Both the position numbers and the translations under genes were made by a program. Under the pieces are notes generated by a model. The model was not told where the DNA came from. It saw nothing but the letters and a program-made list of their open reading frames with translations, and did not search any database. Shown piece after piece: positions 26,134 to 36,163 of a stretch of DNA of 64,000 nucleotides; positions within the stretch are counted from its first letter, which is position 1, and each line of letters starts with the position of its first letter. Source of the DNA: Aliterella atlantica CENA595 (GTDB lineage: Bacteria > Cyanobacteriota > Cyanobacteriia > Cyanobacteriales > Chroococcidiopsidaceae); assembly GCF_000952155.1 (NCBI RefSeq), contig NZ_JYON01000018.1:40779-104778 (forward strand). The letters run 5' to 3'.

Positions 26134-29100
26134 GTGTCAGAGAGCCAAAGCAAACAACTTGACCATCTACTGGTAATTGAAGACAAGCAAGGCAAACGTA
26201 TCATTACCCTAGAAGCGGCTACTTGTTCAATTGGGCGCGATTCTAGCAACTCAATTGTACTTTACTCTCACTTAGTTTCCAGACAGCACGCGATCTTACT
26301 GCGGGTGACTATGCCAGGATGCGATCGGCACTTATTTCGGATTGTTGATGGCAACTTACAAGGTAAACGCAGTACCAATGGTTTAATTATCAACGGAGAA
26401 CGCTGCTTTGCCCACGATCTCAAACATGGCGATGAAATTGCTTTTAGCAGCGATGTGCAAGCAAAGTATTATGTCGCTAGCGATCTTGATGCGCCAACAG
26501 AATCGCCCAATGCTCAAACCATAATTGGAGTAGATCGAGAAGATGCTAGCGAAGCTATGCTAGTAAGATTAGCTTCTTTTCCCGAACTAAACTCCAATCC
26601 AATTATTGAAATCGATTTAGCTGGCAATATTACTTATTTAAATCCTGCTGCCCTAGCACAATTTCCAGATATTCGCGAAAACCCTTGCCCATTACTGGTA
26701 GGAGTATTAGAGAGCGTTAAGCGGGAGGGAGCAAGATTTTCTATCCGCGAGGTAGAAATAGATACTACAGTCTACGAACAATCTATTCATTACATCGCCG
26801 AGAGCGATTTAATTAGAAGTTACTTTGTCGATATTACCCAACGCAAGCAAACAGAAATAGCATTACGCGAAAGTGAAGCTAGAAATCGAGCTTTACTTAG
26901 TGCTGTCCCAGATTTAATGCTACGCATCAACTCTGACGGCACTTATCTCGACTACATACCTGCCAAAATAGACAATCAGCAACCTACAGACAGCCATTTA
27001 TTAGGCAAAAACGAGTACGAAGTATTGCCAAAAGAAGTAGCAAGCCAGCGGATGCATTACGTAGAAAAAGCGCTAGCAACAGGCGAGGCGCAAATTTTTG
27101 AATATCAACTACCAGTAGACGGTAGCCTTCGCAGCCAAGAAGCGCGGATTGTCGCTAGTGGTGAAGATGAGGTATTAGCTATTGTCCGCGATATTAGCGA
27201 TCGCAAGCTGGTAGAAGCAGAAATAAAACAAGCCCGCGACGAATTAGAACAAAAAGTTCGAGAACGCACAGCAGAACTAATTAAGGCTAATGAATTATTG
27301 CGGAACGAGATCGCTACGCGTCAAAGAGTAGAAGAGGAAGTTCGTTTTCTGCAAACTATGACTCAAGCAATTACTGAATCTGCCAATTTTCACTCAGCAT
27401 TAGAAGTGACTTTGCAACAGGTATGCGACTTTACAGGTTGGAAATTTGGCGAAGCGTGGATTCCCAATAGCGATCGCACAATGCTGGAGTGTAGCCCTGC
27501 ATGGTATGGTGCTAGCCCAAATTTAGAGAAATTTAGGCAATTGAGCCATAGCTATACCTTTGCCCCTGGCGCGGGCTTACCAGGGCGCGTATGGTTGTCC
27601 AAAAATCCTGAGTGGATTCAAGATGTTTCTTGCGAACCGGAAACATTTTTCCTGAGAAAAGGTTTGGCGATTGACGTAGGCTTTAAAGGCGGGCTAGGTA
27701 TTCCGATTATTGATGGCGATCGCGTTTTAGCCGTTCTCGTATTTTTCATGTTTGAAGCATCAAGCGAAAATAAACGCCTGGTAGAAATTGTTGTGACTGC
27801 AGCGACTCAATTAGGCTCCTTAATCCAGCGCAAGCGGGCGGAAGAAGCGCTTAAAGATAGCGAGGAGCGTTTTCGCCTCTTAGTAGAAGGTGGGAAGGAC
27901 TTTGCTACATTTATGCTCGACCCTAATGGGTATATTGTAAGTTGGAATAGTGGCGCAGAGAGAATTAAGGGCTATGAAACTTCAGAAATTATCGGCAAGC
28001 ATTTTTCTTGTTTCTACATCAAAGAAGACAACTATATAAATGTTCCCGCGCAAATATTGCAGGTAGCTAAAGTAGACGGACAAATTGAAACTGAAGGTTG
28101 GCGCATCGGCAAAGATGGGGCGCGGATTTGGGTCAATGAGATAGTTACAGCATTGCGCGATCGCAATGGCAAACTACGCGGTTTTTCTTTAGTAGTGCGC
28201 GATATCACTGAACGCAGGCAATCTCAAGAAGCTTTGCGCGAGAGCGAACAGCGTTTGCAGGCAATTTTGGATAACTCTACAGCCTTGATTTATGTCAAAG
28301 ACCTCCAAGGCAGATATCTGATGATCAATGCTTGGGCGGGAATTTTATTGAATATCGATCGCGAATATATCAAAGGTAAAACTGACTACGAGTTATTTCC
28401 CAAGGAAATAGCAGATAGCTATCGCACTAACGATCTTAAGGTGCTAGAAGCTAGAAGCCCTTTAGATTGGGAAGAGACTGTTTTGCAAAGTGATGGATCT
28501 CATACTTATGTTGCAATCAAGTTTCCCCTGTTTGATGCTGCAGGAGAGCCTTATGCTGTCTGCGGCATTTCTACAGATATTAGCGATCGCAAACGCGCTG
28601 AAGATGCATTGCGATCGAGTGTAGCTACTAATAGAGCGCTGCTCAATGCTATTCCTGACTGTATGTTCCGTATTAATCATGAAGGCGTTTTTGTCAACTC
28701 CAAAGCAGCCAAAGATAATTATCTACCCCTTCCTACTGCTGAATTTTTAGGCAAAAATTTGTCTGATGTATTTCCGCAAGATGTTGCTATGCCTCTAATG
28801 GACTGCGTGCAACTAGCTCTAGCTACTGGCAACGTGCAAATTTTTGAGTATCAATTGCTATTAAACGGCAATTTACTCGACTTTGAAGCGCGGATTGCTG
28901 TTAGTGCTGAAAATGAAGTCATGGCAATTATCCGCGATATTACAGAACGCAAGCGAGTAGAAACAGACATCCGCACTGCTTTGGAAAAGGAGAAAGAATT
29001 GAGCGAACTTAAATCGCGGTTTGTAACTATGGCATCTCACGAGTTTCGCACTCCTTTAGCCACAATTTTATCTTCAACTGAATTACTCGAATACTATAGC

Positions 29101-29700
29101 CATAAATGGAGTGAAGAAAAAAAAGCGACTCACCTGCAACGCATTCAATCTAGCGTCAAACACATGACTCACTTGTTGGATGATGTGCTGCTAATTGGCA
29201 AAGCTGAAGCTGGAAAATTAGATTTCAAACCAATGCTCTTAAATGTAGAAGAGTTTTGTCGGGATTTAGTAGAGGAAGTCCAACTTACTACTAGCTCTCA
29301 TACGATTAATTTTCAGCTTTCTGCACAATGTACTAATGTTTGCATGGATGAAAAGTTGTTGCGTCATATTCTCAGCAATTTACTTACAAATGCGATCAAA
29401 TATTCGCCTCAAGGTGGTGATATCTGCTTTGATTTTGATTGCAATTATACTAATGCAATCTTTCGCATTCAAGATGATGGAATTGGTATTCCTACAACAG
29501 ATTTAGATAATTTATTCAATTCTTTCCATAGGGCAAGTAATGTAGGTACTATCTCCGGTACTGGCTTAGGTTTAGCAATTGTTAAAAAATCTGTAGATTT
29601 ACACGGCGGCACAATTGCAGTTCAAAGCGAACTGGGTTTTGGTACTGCTTTCACTGTATCTATTCCAATTAGTAGCAGTACAAATTCAGCAATAAACTAA
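26134..29700 (+). CDS. FHA-PAS-GAF sensor histidine kinase
   Basis: 1188 residues from GTG 26134; a stop three codons upstream in frame rules out a longer form. An N-terminal FHA domain (about 8-115, with SIGRDSSNSIVL and SRQHAIL) is followed by several PAS domains (about 140-360 and 575-940), a coiled coil (about 365-400), a GAF domain (about 405-565) and a HisKA domain with H969 in SHEFRTPL. The HATPase domain has NLLTNAIKYSP, DDGIGIP and GTGLGLAI. There is no membrane segment, so it is a cytoplasmic sensor. FHA at the head of a histidine kinase implies input from Ser/Thr phosphorylation. The response regulator 250 bp downstream is the likely partner. Confidence 0.93.
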   Translation: MSESQSKQLDHLLVIEDKQGKRIITLEAATCSIGRDSSNSIVLYSHLVSRQHAILLRVTMPGCDRHLFRIVDGNLQGKRSTNGLIINGERCFAHDLKHGDEIAFSSDVQAKYYVASDLDAPTESPNAQTIIGVDREDASEAMLVRLASFPELNSNPIIEIDLAGNITYLNPAALAQFPDIRENPCPLLVGVLESVKREGARFSIREVEIDTTVYEQSIHYIAESDLIRSYFVDITQRKQTEIALRESEARNRALLSAVPDLMLRINSDGTYLDYIPAKIDNQQPTDSHLLGKNEYEVLPKEVASQRMHYVEKALATGEAQIFEYQLPVDGSLRSQEARIVASGEDEVLAIVRDISDRKLVEAEIKQARDELEQKVRERTAELIKANELLRNEIATRQRVEEEVRFLQTMTQAITESANFHSALEVTLQQVCDFTGWKFGEAWIPNSDRTMLECSPAWYGASPNLEKFRQLSHSYTFAPGAGLPGRVWLSKNPEWIQDVSCEPETFFLRKGLAIDVGFKGGLGIPIIDGDRVLAVLVFFMFEASSENKRLVEIVVTAATQLGSLIQRKRAEEALKDSEERFRLLVEGGKDFATFMLDPNGYIVSWNSGAERIKGYETSEIIGKHFSCFYIKEDNYINVPAQILQVAKVDGQIETEGWRIGKDGARIWVNEIVTALRDRNGKLRGFSLVVRDITERRQSQEALRESEQRLQAILDNSTALIYVKDLQGRYLMINAWAGILLNIDREYIKGKTDYELFPKEIADSYRTNDLKVLEARSPLDWEETVLQSDGSHTYVAIKFPLFDAAGEPYAVCGISTDISDRKRAEDALRSSVATNRALLNAIPDCMFRINHEGVFVNSKAAKDNYLPLPTAEFLGKNLSDVFPQDVAMPLMDCVQLALATGNVQIFEYQLLLNGNLLDFEARIAVSAENEVMAIIRDITERKRVETDIRTALEKEKELSELKSRFVTMASHEFRTPLATILSSTELLEYYSHKWSEEKKATHLQRIQSSVKHMTHLLDDVLLIGKAEAGKLDFKPMLLNVEEFCRDLVEEVQLTTSSHTINFQLSAQCTNVCMDEKLLRHILSNLLTNAIKYSPQGGDICFDFDCNYTNAIFRIQDDGIGIPTTDLDNLFNSFHRASNVGTISGTGLGLAIVKKSVDLHGGTIAVQSELGFGTAFTVSIPISSSTNSAIN

Positions 29701-29949
29701 TAATTTTATATTTTGCTTTGTGTACGTAATATCTATGCTCTAAGCTATAAATATGCTGTTAAATTCAGAGCGAAAGTTACCCGGTACTATGCAATTTTTG
29801 CAATACTATGTTATGAATTAACAAGACAATTATAAATAGCAGACAAAGATTACTAAGAAACATTTACTTAATAAGAACTGCGAATTATATTGAATGCAAT
29901 AAAAAACGATCGCAGGCAAAATTTTTCTGAATAAATTAAGGATGAAAAC

Positions 29950-30675
29950 ATGAAAAAGATTCTTGTAATTGAAGACGAACCACCCGTAAGAGCCAACATA
30001 TTAGAACTACTTGAAGCTGAAGAGTTCGAGGCTGTGGGCGCAGAAAATGGCTTTATCGGTGCAATATGGGCGCAGGAGCATCTACCAGACTTAATTATCT
30101 GCGATGTGATGATGCCAGAAGTTGATGGCTATGAAGTGCTAAGTGCCTTACGCCAAGTACCAACAACTGCAACTATACCCTTTATTTTCCTGACAGCAAT
30201 GGCTGATAAAGCAGATATCCGTCAGGGAATGGATTTAGGAGCAGATGATTATCTTACCAAACCATTTACCAGGGCAGAATTATTAGGAGCAATTTATTCT
30301 CGGTTTTCCAAACAAGCAGTTATTTTACAGCAATTTAAAACAGAACGCGATCGCGTAGAGACATTGCAGCAAAAAGTGCAAGAACTACAACAATCTGTAA
30401 ATAGTCAAGGAGAAGTTTTACAGCAGTTGCAGCAAGAAGTACGCGACGCGATGCCCAAACTAAACATGGCAATTGGCTTGCTTAAAGGTATAGGACCAGG
30501 AATGCAGCGCGAGCGCTGTGTAGAAATTTTACAACAATCTTGTCAAGTAGAAATAGCCTTGCTCAACCAAATGCCTTACTTACGAAGTTTCTTGGAGCCA
30601 GAAAATTTGCTGTTGTTGCAACAACTAAATGTAATTAAAGATAATAGTCCATCACCTGCGGGTGCGGATAACTAA
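29950..30675 (+). CDS. response regulator with REC domain and coiled-coil output
   Basis: 241 residues. The REC domain (1-120) has acidic D9/E10 region, phospho-acceptor D52 (CDVMMPEVDG) and K104 (TKPF). The C-terminal half is a Gln-rich coiled coil (LQQKVQELQQ) and helices without a DNA-binding motif, so it likely acts through protein contacts. It directly follows the FHA-PAS-GAF kinase on the same strand. A good ribosome-binding site (AAGGATG) precedes the ATG. Confidence 0.92.
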   Translation: MKKILVIEDEPPVRANILELLEAEEFEAVGAENGFIGAIWAQEHLPDLIICDVMMPEVDGYEVLSALRQVPTTATIPFIFLTAMADKADIRQGMDLGADDYLTKPFTRAELLGAIYSRFSKQAVILQQFKTERDRVETLQQKVQELQQSVNSQGEVLQQLQQEVRDAMPKLNMAIGLLKGIGPGMQRERCVEILQQSCQVEIALLNQMPYLRSFLEPENLLLLQQLNVIKDNSPSPAGADN

Positions 30676-30702
30676 CTGATAGGTGTTGTAGATACCTGAC
30701 TA

Positions 30703-30725
30703 GATAATTCGTAATTCGTAATTTA
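30703..30725. repeat. TAATTCG heptamer tandem repeat
   Basis: Three units (TAATTCG, TAATTCG, TAATTTA) between the response regulator and hisG stops. It belongs to a family seen at four sites in the window. Confidence 0.8.
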
Positions 30726-30780
30726 TGGTTTTATTGGTCAGGTTTCTGCTGAGGATAAATGCGATCGCCTGCTAGTACAT

Positions 30781-31425
30781 TTAGACTTTAGTTAGGATTG
30801 CTGCTCTAGCTTGTTCGACTAGCTGGTGCAAATTACCTGTATTGAGACGATAACTCAAAGGATGGGCAATTAACCGCGCCGTACTGGTAAACAGCGTCTC
30901 GATTTCAATTAAGCCATTTTCTTGCAAAGTCCGCCCTGTAGAAACCAAATCGACAATTGCTTCAGACATCCCAGTAATTGGTCCTAACTCTACCGAACCG
31001 TACAGAGGCACAATTTCCACAGGCAAATCTAAGCTATCAAAATAATCTTTAGCGCAGTTGACAAACTTAGATGCAACTCTACCATGTGGTGGCAATTCCA
31101 AAGCCGAGCGATAGGGACTAGACTGCTTGACTGCAACTGATAGACGACAAAGCCCAAACCCTAAATCGATTAGATGAGCAACTTGAGGCTGTTTTTCGCG
31201 CAGTACATCGTAACCAACAATGCCTAATTGTGCTTGACCGTATTCTACATATACTGGAACATCGTGCGCCCGAACGAGTAAAGCTTTGGCTGTTCCGGTG
31301 GGATCTTGAATTTGCAATTGTCTGTTAGATGAATCTAAAAAAGCACTAAAATCAAGTCCTACAGATTGCAATAAGCGGATGCTATCTTTTAGGAGTGCGC
31401 CTTTGGGCAATGCAACAGTCAGCAT
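30781..31425 (-). CDS. hisG: ATP phosphoribosyltransferase, short form
   Basis: 214 residues, the length of the short HisG that lacks the C-terminal regulatory domain and needs HisZ for activity and histidine feedback. Motifs include [11 protein letters not shown] at the start, [14 protein letters not shown], and [19 protein letters not shown] ([17 protein letters not shown]). It catalyses the first step of histidine synthesis from ATP and PRPP. It is divergent from the rppA-like gene 47 bp away, so the two promoters overlap. Confidence 0.96.
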   Translation of the reverse strand: MLTVALPKGALLKDSIRLLQSVGLDFSAFLDSSNRQLQIQDPTGTAKALLVRAHDVPVYVEYGQAQLGIVGYDVLREKQPQVAHLIDLGFGLCRLSVAVKQSSPYRSALELPPHGRVASKFVNCAKDYFDSLDLPVEIVPLYGSVELGPITGMSEAIVDLVSTGRTLQENGLIEIETLFTSTARLIAHPLSYRLNTGNLHQLVEQARAAILTKV

Positions 31426-31472
31426 AATTTGAGCAATAGTATATTCAAGCGTCGGGCATAATCATAGCGGAA

Positions 31473-32162
31473 ATGCGGATACTTCTAGTTGATGATGAAG
31501 TTGAATTAACCGAACCGCTTAGTCGAGTGCTAAAGCGTGAAGGTTACAGTGTAGATGTAGCTTATGCTGGAGCTTCGGGAAGCGAACTTGCAGCAAATAG
31601 TGGGTATGACTTATTGATCCTAGATTGGATGCTACCAGATAAAACTGGATTAGAGATTTGTCAGGAAGTGCGCCAGAGCGGACAAACAACGCCTGTATTA
31701 TTTCTTACTGCCAAAGATACAATAGACGATCGCGTGCAAGGATTGGATGCTGGTGCGGACGACTATTTAGTTAAGCCTTTTGAACTGAGAGAGTTATTAG
31801 CAAGAGTCCGCGCACTTTTGCGTCGTGCGGCATCTGACAGCGCCACTACTGGTTCTCAAAGGCTCAAGGTCGCAGATTTTGAGTTAGATTGTGAAAACCA
31901 GCTAGGATATCGCCTAGGACGCACAATTGAGCTATCCGAAAAAGAAACGCAACTGCTTGCCTATTTGATAGAAAATAACGGTCAATTGCTAACTCACGTA
32001 CAGATTTACCAACACTTATGGTCTGACGGTGGCGAACAACCTAGTAGTAATGTGTTAGCCGCTTTGATTCGCTTACTACGGCGCAAAATTGAAGCTCCTG
32101 GAGAAAGTCAGCTAATTCACACTGTGTATGGTAAAGGCTACCGTTTTGGCACTCCTGAATAA
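31473..32162 (+). CDS. rppA: OmpR/PhoB-type response regulator, RppA-like
   Basis: 229 residues. The REC domain has D7/D8, phospho-acceptor D51 (LILDWMLPD) and K101 (LVKPF). The C-terminal winged helix ends in the typical TVYGKGYRF. It resembles cyanobacterial RppA, which responds to redox and pigment signals, but no RppB-type kinase is adjacent, so the name is tentative. Its stop codon is the first triplet of a TAATTCG repeat array. Confidence 0.88.
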   Translation: MRILLVDDEVELTEPLSRVLKREGYSVDVAYAGASGSELAANSGYDLLILDWMLPDKTGLEICQEVRQSGQTTPVLFLTAKDTIDDRVQGLDAGADDYLVKPFELRELLARVRALLRRAASDSATTGSQRLKVADFELDCENQLGYRLGRTIELSEKETQLLAYLIENNGQLLTHVQIYQHLWSDGGEQPSSNVLAALIRLLRRKIEAPGESQLIHTVYGKGYRFGTPE

Positions 32163-32180
32163 TTCGTAATTCGTAATTAG
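32160..32180 (+). repeat. TAATTCG heptamer repeat overlapping the rppA-like stop codon
   Basis: Three units TAATTCG/TAATTCG/TAATTAG, with the stop codon TAA at 32160-32162 being the first three bases of the array. The carA stop codon has the same arrangement. Confidence 0.85.
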
Positions 32181-32207
32181 GATTTGCCGCCTTGCGGCTT
32201 GATACTG

Positions 32208-33020
32208 CTAGCGATCGCTCTGGCGAGATAAATTTTGAATATCGGCGCGTAAAGCAGCAATTTCGTCATGTAGGGCTTGAATAGATTTAGCCCCAGCAAT
32301 CTCAGCATTATCATTTTCAGCGTCAGTACCGATAAAAAATGTAGCGATCGCACCTGTTAAGTAGCCAAATACAGCAAAAGCATACAGCGCCAAAATAAAA
32401 CAAAGCACTCTTCCTTCGGCAGTTTGGGGCGAATAGTCTGAGCCTAATGTTGTCATTAACATCGCCGTCCACCACAACGCAGTGCCATAATCGTTTAAGC
32501 CTCTACCATTATCGATATTACTTTCAAAGGCATACATTCCCGCTGCTCCAACTAAGGTAATTACTAACGTTAGGGCTACTACATAGCCAAAGCCGCGTCT
32601 AGTTAGGCTTGCAGCAAGCGATCGCATCCCGCGATTGGTGCGGGTAATTACTCCCACAAGGCGCAAGCCACGAGTTGCTCTAGCTGTACGCAGCACGCGC
32701 AAAACGCGAGCAATTCTAAATACCCGCAATGCAGGTAAGATGAGGGAAATAACAGTTAGCCAGTTAGTTTTTAAATAAGTTATTTTGCGCGGAGCGAGGG
32801 TAAATTCGAGCGCAAAATCAAGAATAAATAGTATCCAGATAACTATCCCCACTACTTCCAAAAATGGGTTTAGCCCCCAAATCAACTCGATTAGAAATAG
32901 CACCAGCCAAATAAAGCCCAGCACCAGCATGGGCATATCTAGCCAATCTTCTAATTGCTGCAAAATTTCGCGGCGTTCGCGATCGAGTATTTGTTTTTCT
33001 GGGGTTTGGGGATTGTTCAT
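32208..33020 (-). CDS. voltage-sensor ion channel protein with non-canonical pore filter
   Basis: 270 residues from ATG 33020 (the frame extends to a TTG at 33047). Six membrane segments are expected: S1-S3 in the first 100 residues, and an arginine-rich S4 (RVFRIARVLRVLRTAR). The pore loop then has MTTLGSDYSP where potassium channels have TVGYGD, followed by S6 (LALYAFAVFGYLTGAIATFF). The overall family is the prokaryotic voltage-gated ion transporter. Because the filter differs, potassium selectivity should not be assumed. A short C-terminal coiled coil (IQALHDEIAALRADIQNL) may tetramerise it. Confidence 0.88.
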   Translation of the reverse strand: MNNPQTPEKQILDRERREILQQLEDWLDMPMLVLGFIWLVLFLIELIWGLNPFLEVVGIVIWILFILDFALEFTLAPRKITYLKTNWLTVISLILPALRVFRIARVLRVLRTARATRGLRLVGVITRTNRGMRSLAASLTRRGFGYVVALTLVITLVGAAGMYAFESNIDNGRGLNDYGTALWWTAMLMTTLGSDYSPQTAEGRVLCFILALYAFAVFGYLTGAIATFFIGTDAENDNAEIAGAKSIQALHDEIAALRADIQNLSRQSDR

Positions 33021-33266
33021 ATAGTGGTAGCAATACAGAAAGAGCAATAACCTCTTGTAGGATACTGCCCTTCTCTGTCAAAACTAATAGCTATCTTTCC
33101 TACCTAATTGCCTGCTATCTTTTCTTGTCTTGCTGCCCTTTGGCAGCATTCTGTTTTGTTTGCCGCAGATAACCTCTCTCAGTTAAGTTATTAGCTTGCT
33201 GGCGCTAGGAATAGTTATGCCAATAACTCAAGGATCGCGATATGATACTCGACACAACTTTTAGAT

Positions 33267-33935
33267 ATGCCCATGCCAATATTGACCGTAGAAACCCTAT
33301 GTGCTGAAGCAGCAATTTTTTCTGCTGCCGAGTCTCGGCATCCAGAACCGCTCCTCTACGGTGTCACAGATGGTAAAGCTGTGGGAACATATATAAAGCA
33401 GAAGTTCAGGCTTTATCTAAAAGCAAAATATGAGTTTTTAGAGGGCAATTCAGCAAGTGGCATAGACTTTCCAGGTTTGCTTGTTGACGTAAAAGTAACT
33501 AGCGTTAGACAATCTCAATCGTCATGTCCCTTCAAATCGGCACGACAAAAGATTTTTGGTCTTGGGTATTCGCTAATTGTTTTTGTTTACGACAAGACAG
33601 ACGATAGCACGAACCGAACAGCAACTCTAAGAGTTCTACACACCATTTATGTAACTGCTGAGAGAACAGCAGATTTTCAGATGACTCGTGGAATTCGTAA
33701 TATTTTAGCCAATGAAGGCAATAAAGATGACTTGATTGCGTTTATGCTCGATCGCAATCTACCTGTTGATGAAATTGAGGCAGCAAATATTGCAGATGAA
33801 ATACTTATGGCTCCTCCAGTTCAGGGATTTTTAACAATTTCTAACGCTTTGCAGTGGCGGCTGCAATATAGCAGAGTCATTGAGCGTGCTGGGCAAGAAG
33901 AAGGTATATTTGCTGTTTATAAGTCGGTGTTATGA
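33267..33935 (+). CDS. type II restriction endonuclease candidate (PD-(D/E)xK)
   Basis: 222 residues. GIDFPGLLVDVKVTS at residues 65-79 places D67, D74 and K76 in a PD-(D/E)xK arrangement, preceded by E57/E59 on a helix. The rest is mixed alpha/beta with no membrane segment. Its stop overlaps the methyltransferase start (ATGA), a typical restriction-modification operon. The assignment rests on the motif plus partner; the recognition sequence is not predictable here. Confidence 0.78.
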   Translation: MPMPILTVETLCAEAAIFSAAESRHPEPLLYGVTDGKAVGTYIKQKFRLYLKAKYEFLEGNSASGIDFPGLLVDVKVTSVRQSQSSCPFKSARQKIFGLGYSLIVFVYDKTDDSTNRTATLRVLHTIYVTAERTADFQMTRGIRNILANEGNKDDLIAFMLDRNLPVDEIEAANIADEILMAPPVQGFLTISNALQWRLQYSRVIERAGQEEGIFAVYKSVL

Positions 33936-35386
33936 TTCAGGTTGTCCCTAAGCTAAAAGTGGAGTACGGAGACTTTCAAACTCCGCTAGAGCTAGCTGAG
34001 AAAATTTGCTATAAATTGCTAGAGCTTGGCGTAAGTCCTGACATTATTATTGAGCCAACTTGCGGCACAGGTAACTTTGTTGAGGCTTCTGCACGTTCGT
34101 TTCAATCAGCAAGTAAAATCATTGGAATTGAAGTAAATCATGATTACTTAGAACAGATAGGTAAAAATAATCAAATTTCACAAGATGGAAGAATTCAAGT
34201 TCAACAAGGAAATTTTTTTGAGTTTGATTGGTCTTCATTAATAGCCCAGTTTACTAATAAGAAAATCTTATTATTGGGAAACTTTCCTTGGGTTACTAAT
34301 TCTCAGCAAGGCGCAATTGGTGGTAGAAACTTGCCACAAAAAACTAATTTTCAAAATCATAAGGGTTTAGATGCGATCGCAGGCAAGAGTAACTTTGATA
34401 TTTCTGAATGGATGTTGATTAATTCTATTCAATGGTTACGCGATCGTGAAGCCTATCTAGCAATGTTATGCAAAACTTCTGTTTCCAGAAAACTCTTGAA
34501 TTACATTTACTCTAAAGAGCTAAATCTTGCTTACTGTGCGACTTATAAAATAGATACAAAAAAATATTTTGCTGCAAGTGTTGATGCTTGTCTTCTTTTT
34601 TGCAAATTTGACTCGAATGTAAAAAAATATTTTTGTGATGTCTTCAGTAGTTTTGATGCTGATAACTATTACCGAATAGGGTATCGAAACAATACTCAAA
34701 TTAGAGATATAACCTCTTTTGATAGACTAAAAGATTTACACAATCCAAGGATGGACGCAAAATGGCGCTCTGGGATCAAACATGATTGTTCAAATGTAAT
34801 GGAATTTCGCAAAGTTGATAATATGTTTGTGAATGGGCTGGGAGAAGTTATTGATATTGAGGATACTTGTCTATTTCCTTTAGTTAAAGGTTCTGATGTT
34901 GCTCAAAATCGTACGCAAAGCATCGAGCGATATGTTTTAGTTACTCAAAGATATATTGGTGAATCAACTGAATATATACAAAGTATAGCTCCTAAAACTT
35001 GGAACTATTTGACAAATCATTCAGAATATTTAGATAAGAGAAAAAGTAAAGTTTATAAAAAAAATTCGCGTTTTTCTATATTTGGAGTTGGATCGTACAC
35101 ATTTGCACCTTGGAAAATTGCGATTTGCGGATTGTATAAAAAACTAGATTTTCGATTAGTTGGAGAAAATAATGGTAAATCTACTGTTTTTGATGATACT
35201 GTCTACTTTCTCAGCTTTGAAGACGAACAAGCTGCCCAGCAAACATTCAAACTATTGACTTCTCAAACAGCCCTAGATTACTATTGTTCCTTAATTTTCT
35301 GGGACGAAAAACGTCCGATAAAATCTAGCATATTAAATAGCTTAAATATGACTGCTCTAGCAGAAAGACTAGCTATAAATTTTTAA
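33932..35386 (+). CDS. N6-adenine DNA methyltransferase of a type II restriction-modification system
   Basis: 484 residues. The sequence begins with EYGDFQTPLELA, then SAM-binding motif I EPTCGTGNFVEAS (residues 41-53) and catalytic motif IV NFPW (117-120), a variant of the usual NPPY/F/W. The C-terminal 250 residues, rich in aromatics, would form the target-recognition region. It methylates adenine to protect host DNA from the endonuclease encoded just upstream (4-base overlap). The gene is more AT-rich than its surroundings, consistent with horizontal transfer. Confidence 0.9.
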   Translation: MIQVVPKLKVEYGDFQTPLELAEKICYKLLELGVSPDIIIEPTCGTGNFVEASARSFQSASKIIGIEVNHDYLEQIGKNNQISQDGRIQVQQGNFFEFDWSSLIAQFTNKKILLLGNFPWVTNSQQGAIGGRNLPQKTNFQNHKGLDAIAGKSNFDISEWMLINSIQWLRDREAYLAMLCKTSVSRKLLNYIYSKELNLAYCATYKIDTKKYFAASVDACLLFCKFDSNVKKYFCDVFSSFDADNYYRIGYRNNTQIRDITSFDRLKDLHNPRMDAKWRSGIKHDCSNVMEFRKVDNMFVNGLGEVIDIEDTCLFPLVKGSDVAQNRTQSIERYVLVTQRYIGESTEYIQSIAPKTWNYLTNHSEYLDKRKSKVYKKNSRFSIFGVGSYTFAPWKIAICGLYKKLDFRLVGENNGKSTVFDDTVYFLSFEDEQAAQQTFKLLTSQTALDYYCSLIFWDEKRPIKSSILNSLNMTALAERLAINF

Positions 35387-35397
35387 TGATTAATACT

Positions 35398-36051
35398 CTA
35401 GCTATAGTCGCGTAAGTCCGCCTCTACCTGCTCTATACAACGGCAAACCCGCATCATACTTTCCTCTGTGGATCTCGATTGACTCTGTTCGATCTCCTGC
35501 TTCAAGCTATAGAGTATTGGAAGTTGACACCTTGCAAAACTTAGGTAGCTAGACATAGGATTTAACTCCCTAGCAGATTCCAAGTGTGCAACAGCATCCT
35601 GGTCGCCCCACATGATATTTACAAGTACAGAACCGCGATCCTGAGCATCTGCGAAAACTCCCTCCGAATCCAAGCGTTTAAGCACTTGAATAAATGTATC
35701 CCATCGGCGTTGGCGCTTAGGTGCTTCGTACCCTTGACTTTGAGCTATTGAAATGAGAATTTCATTTACGGACTCGAAAAACTCCTGCCCCTGCCAATTG
35801 TACTTCCATTCTTCTGGCGACCATCGCCAATAATCAATGGATTTATTCTCCTTTATGACTTGGGCGAGGGCTTCTTCAGTATTGAAACATGGAGCAGCGT
35901 ACCCAAGCAAAGGGGACGTATAGAGGATGAAAGCGTAGATGCGTTCGCCCATGCAAACGCGCCTCGCTAGCACAACAGCTTTGCGAAAGGCAAGTTCTAA
36001 AGCTTCATCTAGCTGCACGAGCAGCGTTTGTTCGTTTTCGTCCATAGGCAT
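35398..36051 (-). CDS. DUF4303 family protein
   Basis: 217 residues, soluble, beginning MPMDENEQTLLVQLDEALELAFRK. The N-terminal sequence and the FILYTSPLLGYAAPCFNTEE stretch fit DUF4303, a family found among immunity-like proteins near polymorphic toxins and in defence neighbourhoods. It is convergent with the methyltransferase gene (12 bp between stops). The role is unknown; an immunity function is inferred from family context. Confidence 0.75.
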   Translation of the reverse strand: MPMDENEQTLLVQLDEALELAFRKAVVLARRVCMGERIYAFILYTSPLLGYAAPCFNTEEALAQVIKENKSIDYWRWSPEEWKYNWQGQEFFESVNEILISIAQSQGYEAPKRQRRWDTFIQVLKRLDSEGVFADAQDRGSVLVNIMWGDQDAVAHLESARELNPMSSYLSFARCQLPILYSLKQEIEQSQSRSTEESMMRVCRCIEQVEADLRDYS

Positions 36052-36163
36052 TGATGCTAAATCTAAATCTGCCTATTAATAAAATTCAGGCGGTAAATAG
36101 CGCAGACGAGATACTTATGGCTACTGGTATTGTAACAACCCTGATTCAAGATAGTATTATTAC

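Noticed and set aside
32818..33081. 87-codon minus-strand ORF overlapping the channel gene start
   Set aside because: Out-of-frame shadow of the voltage-sensor coding sequence.
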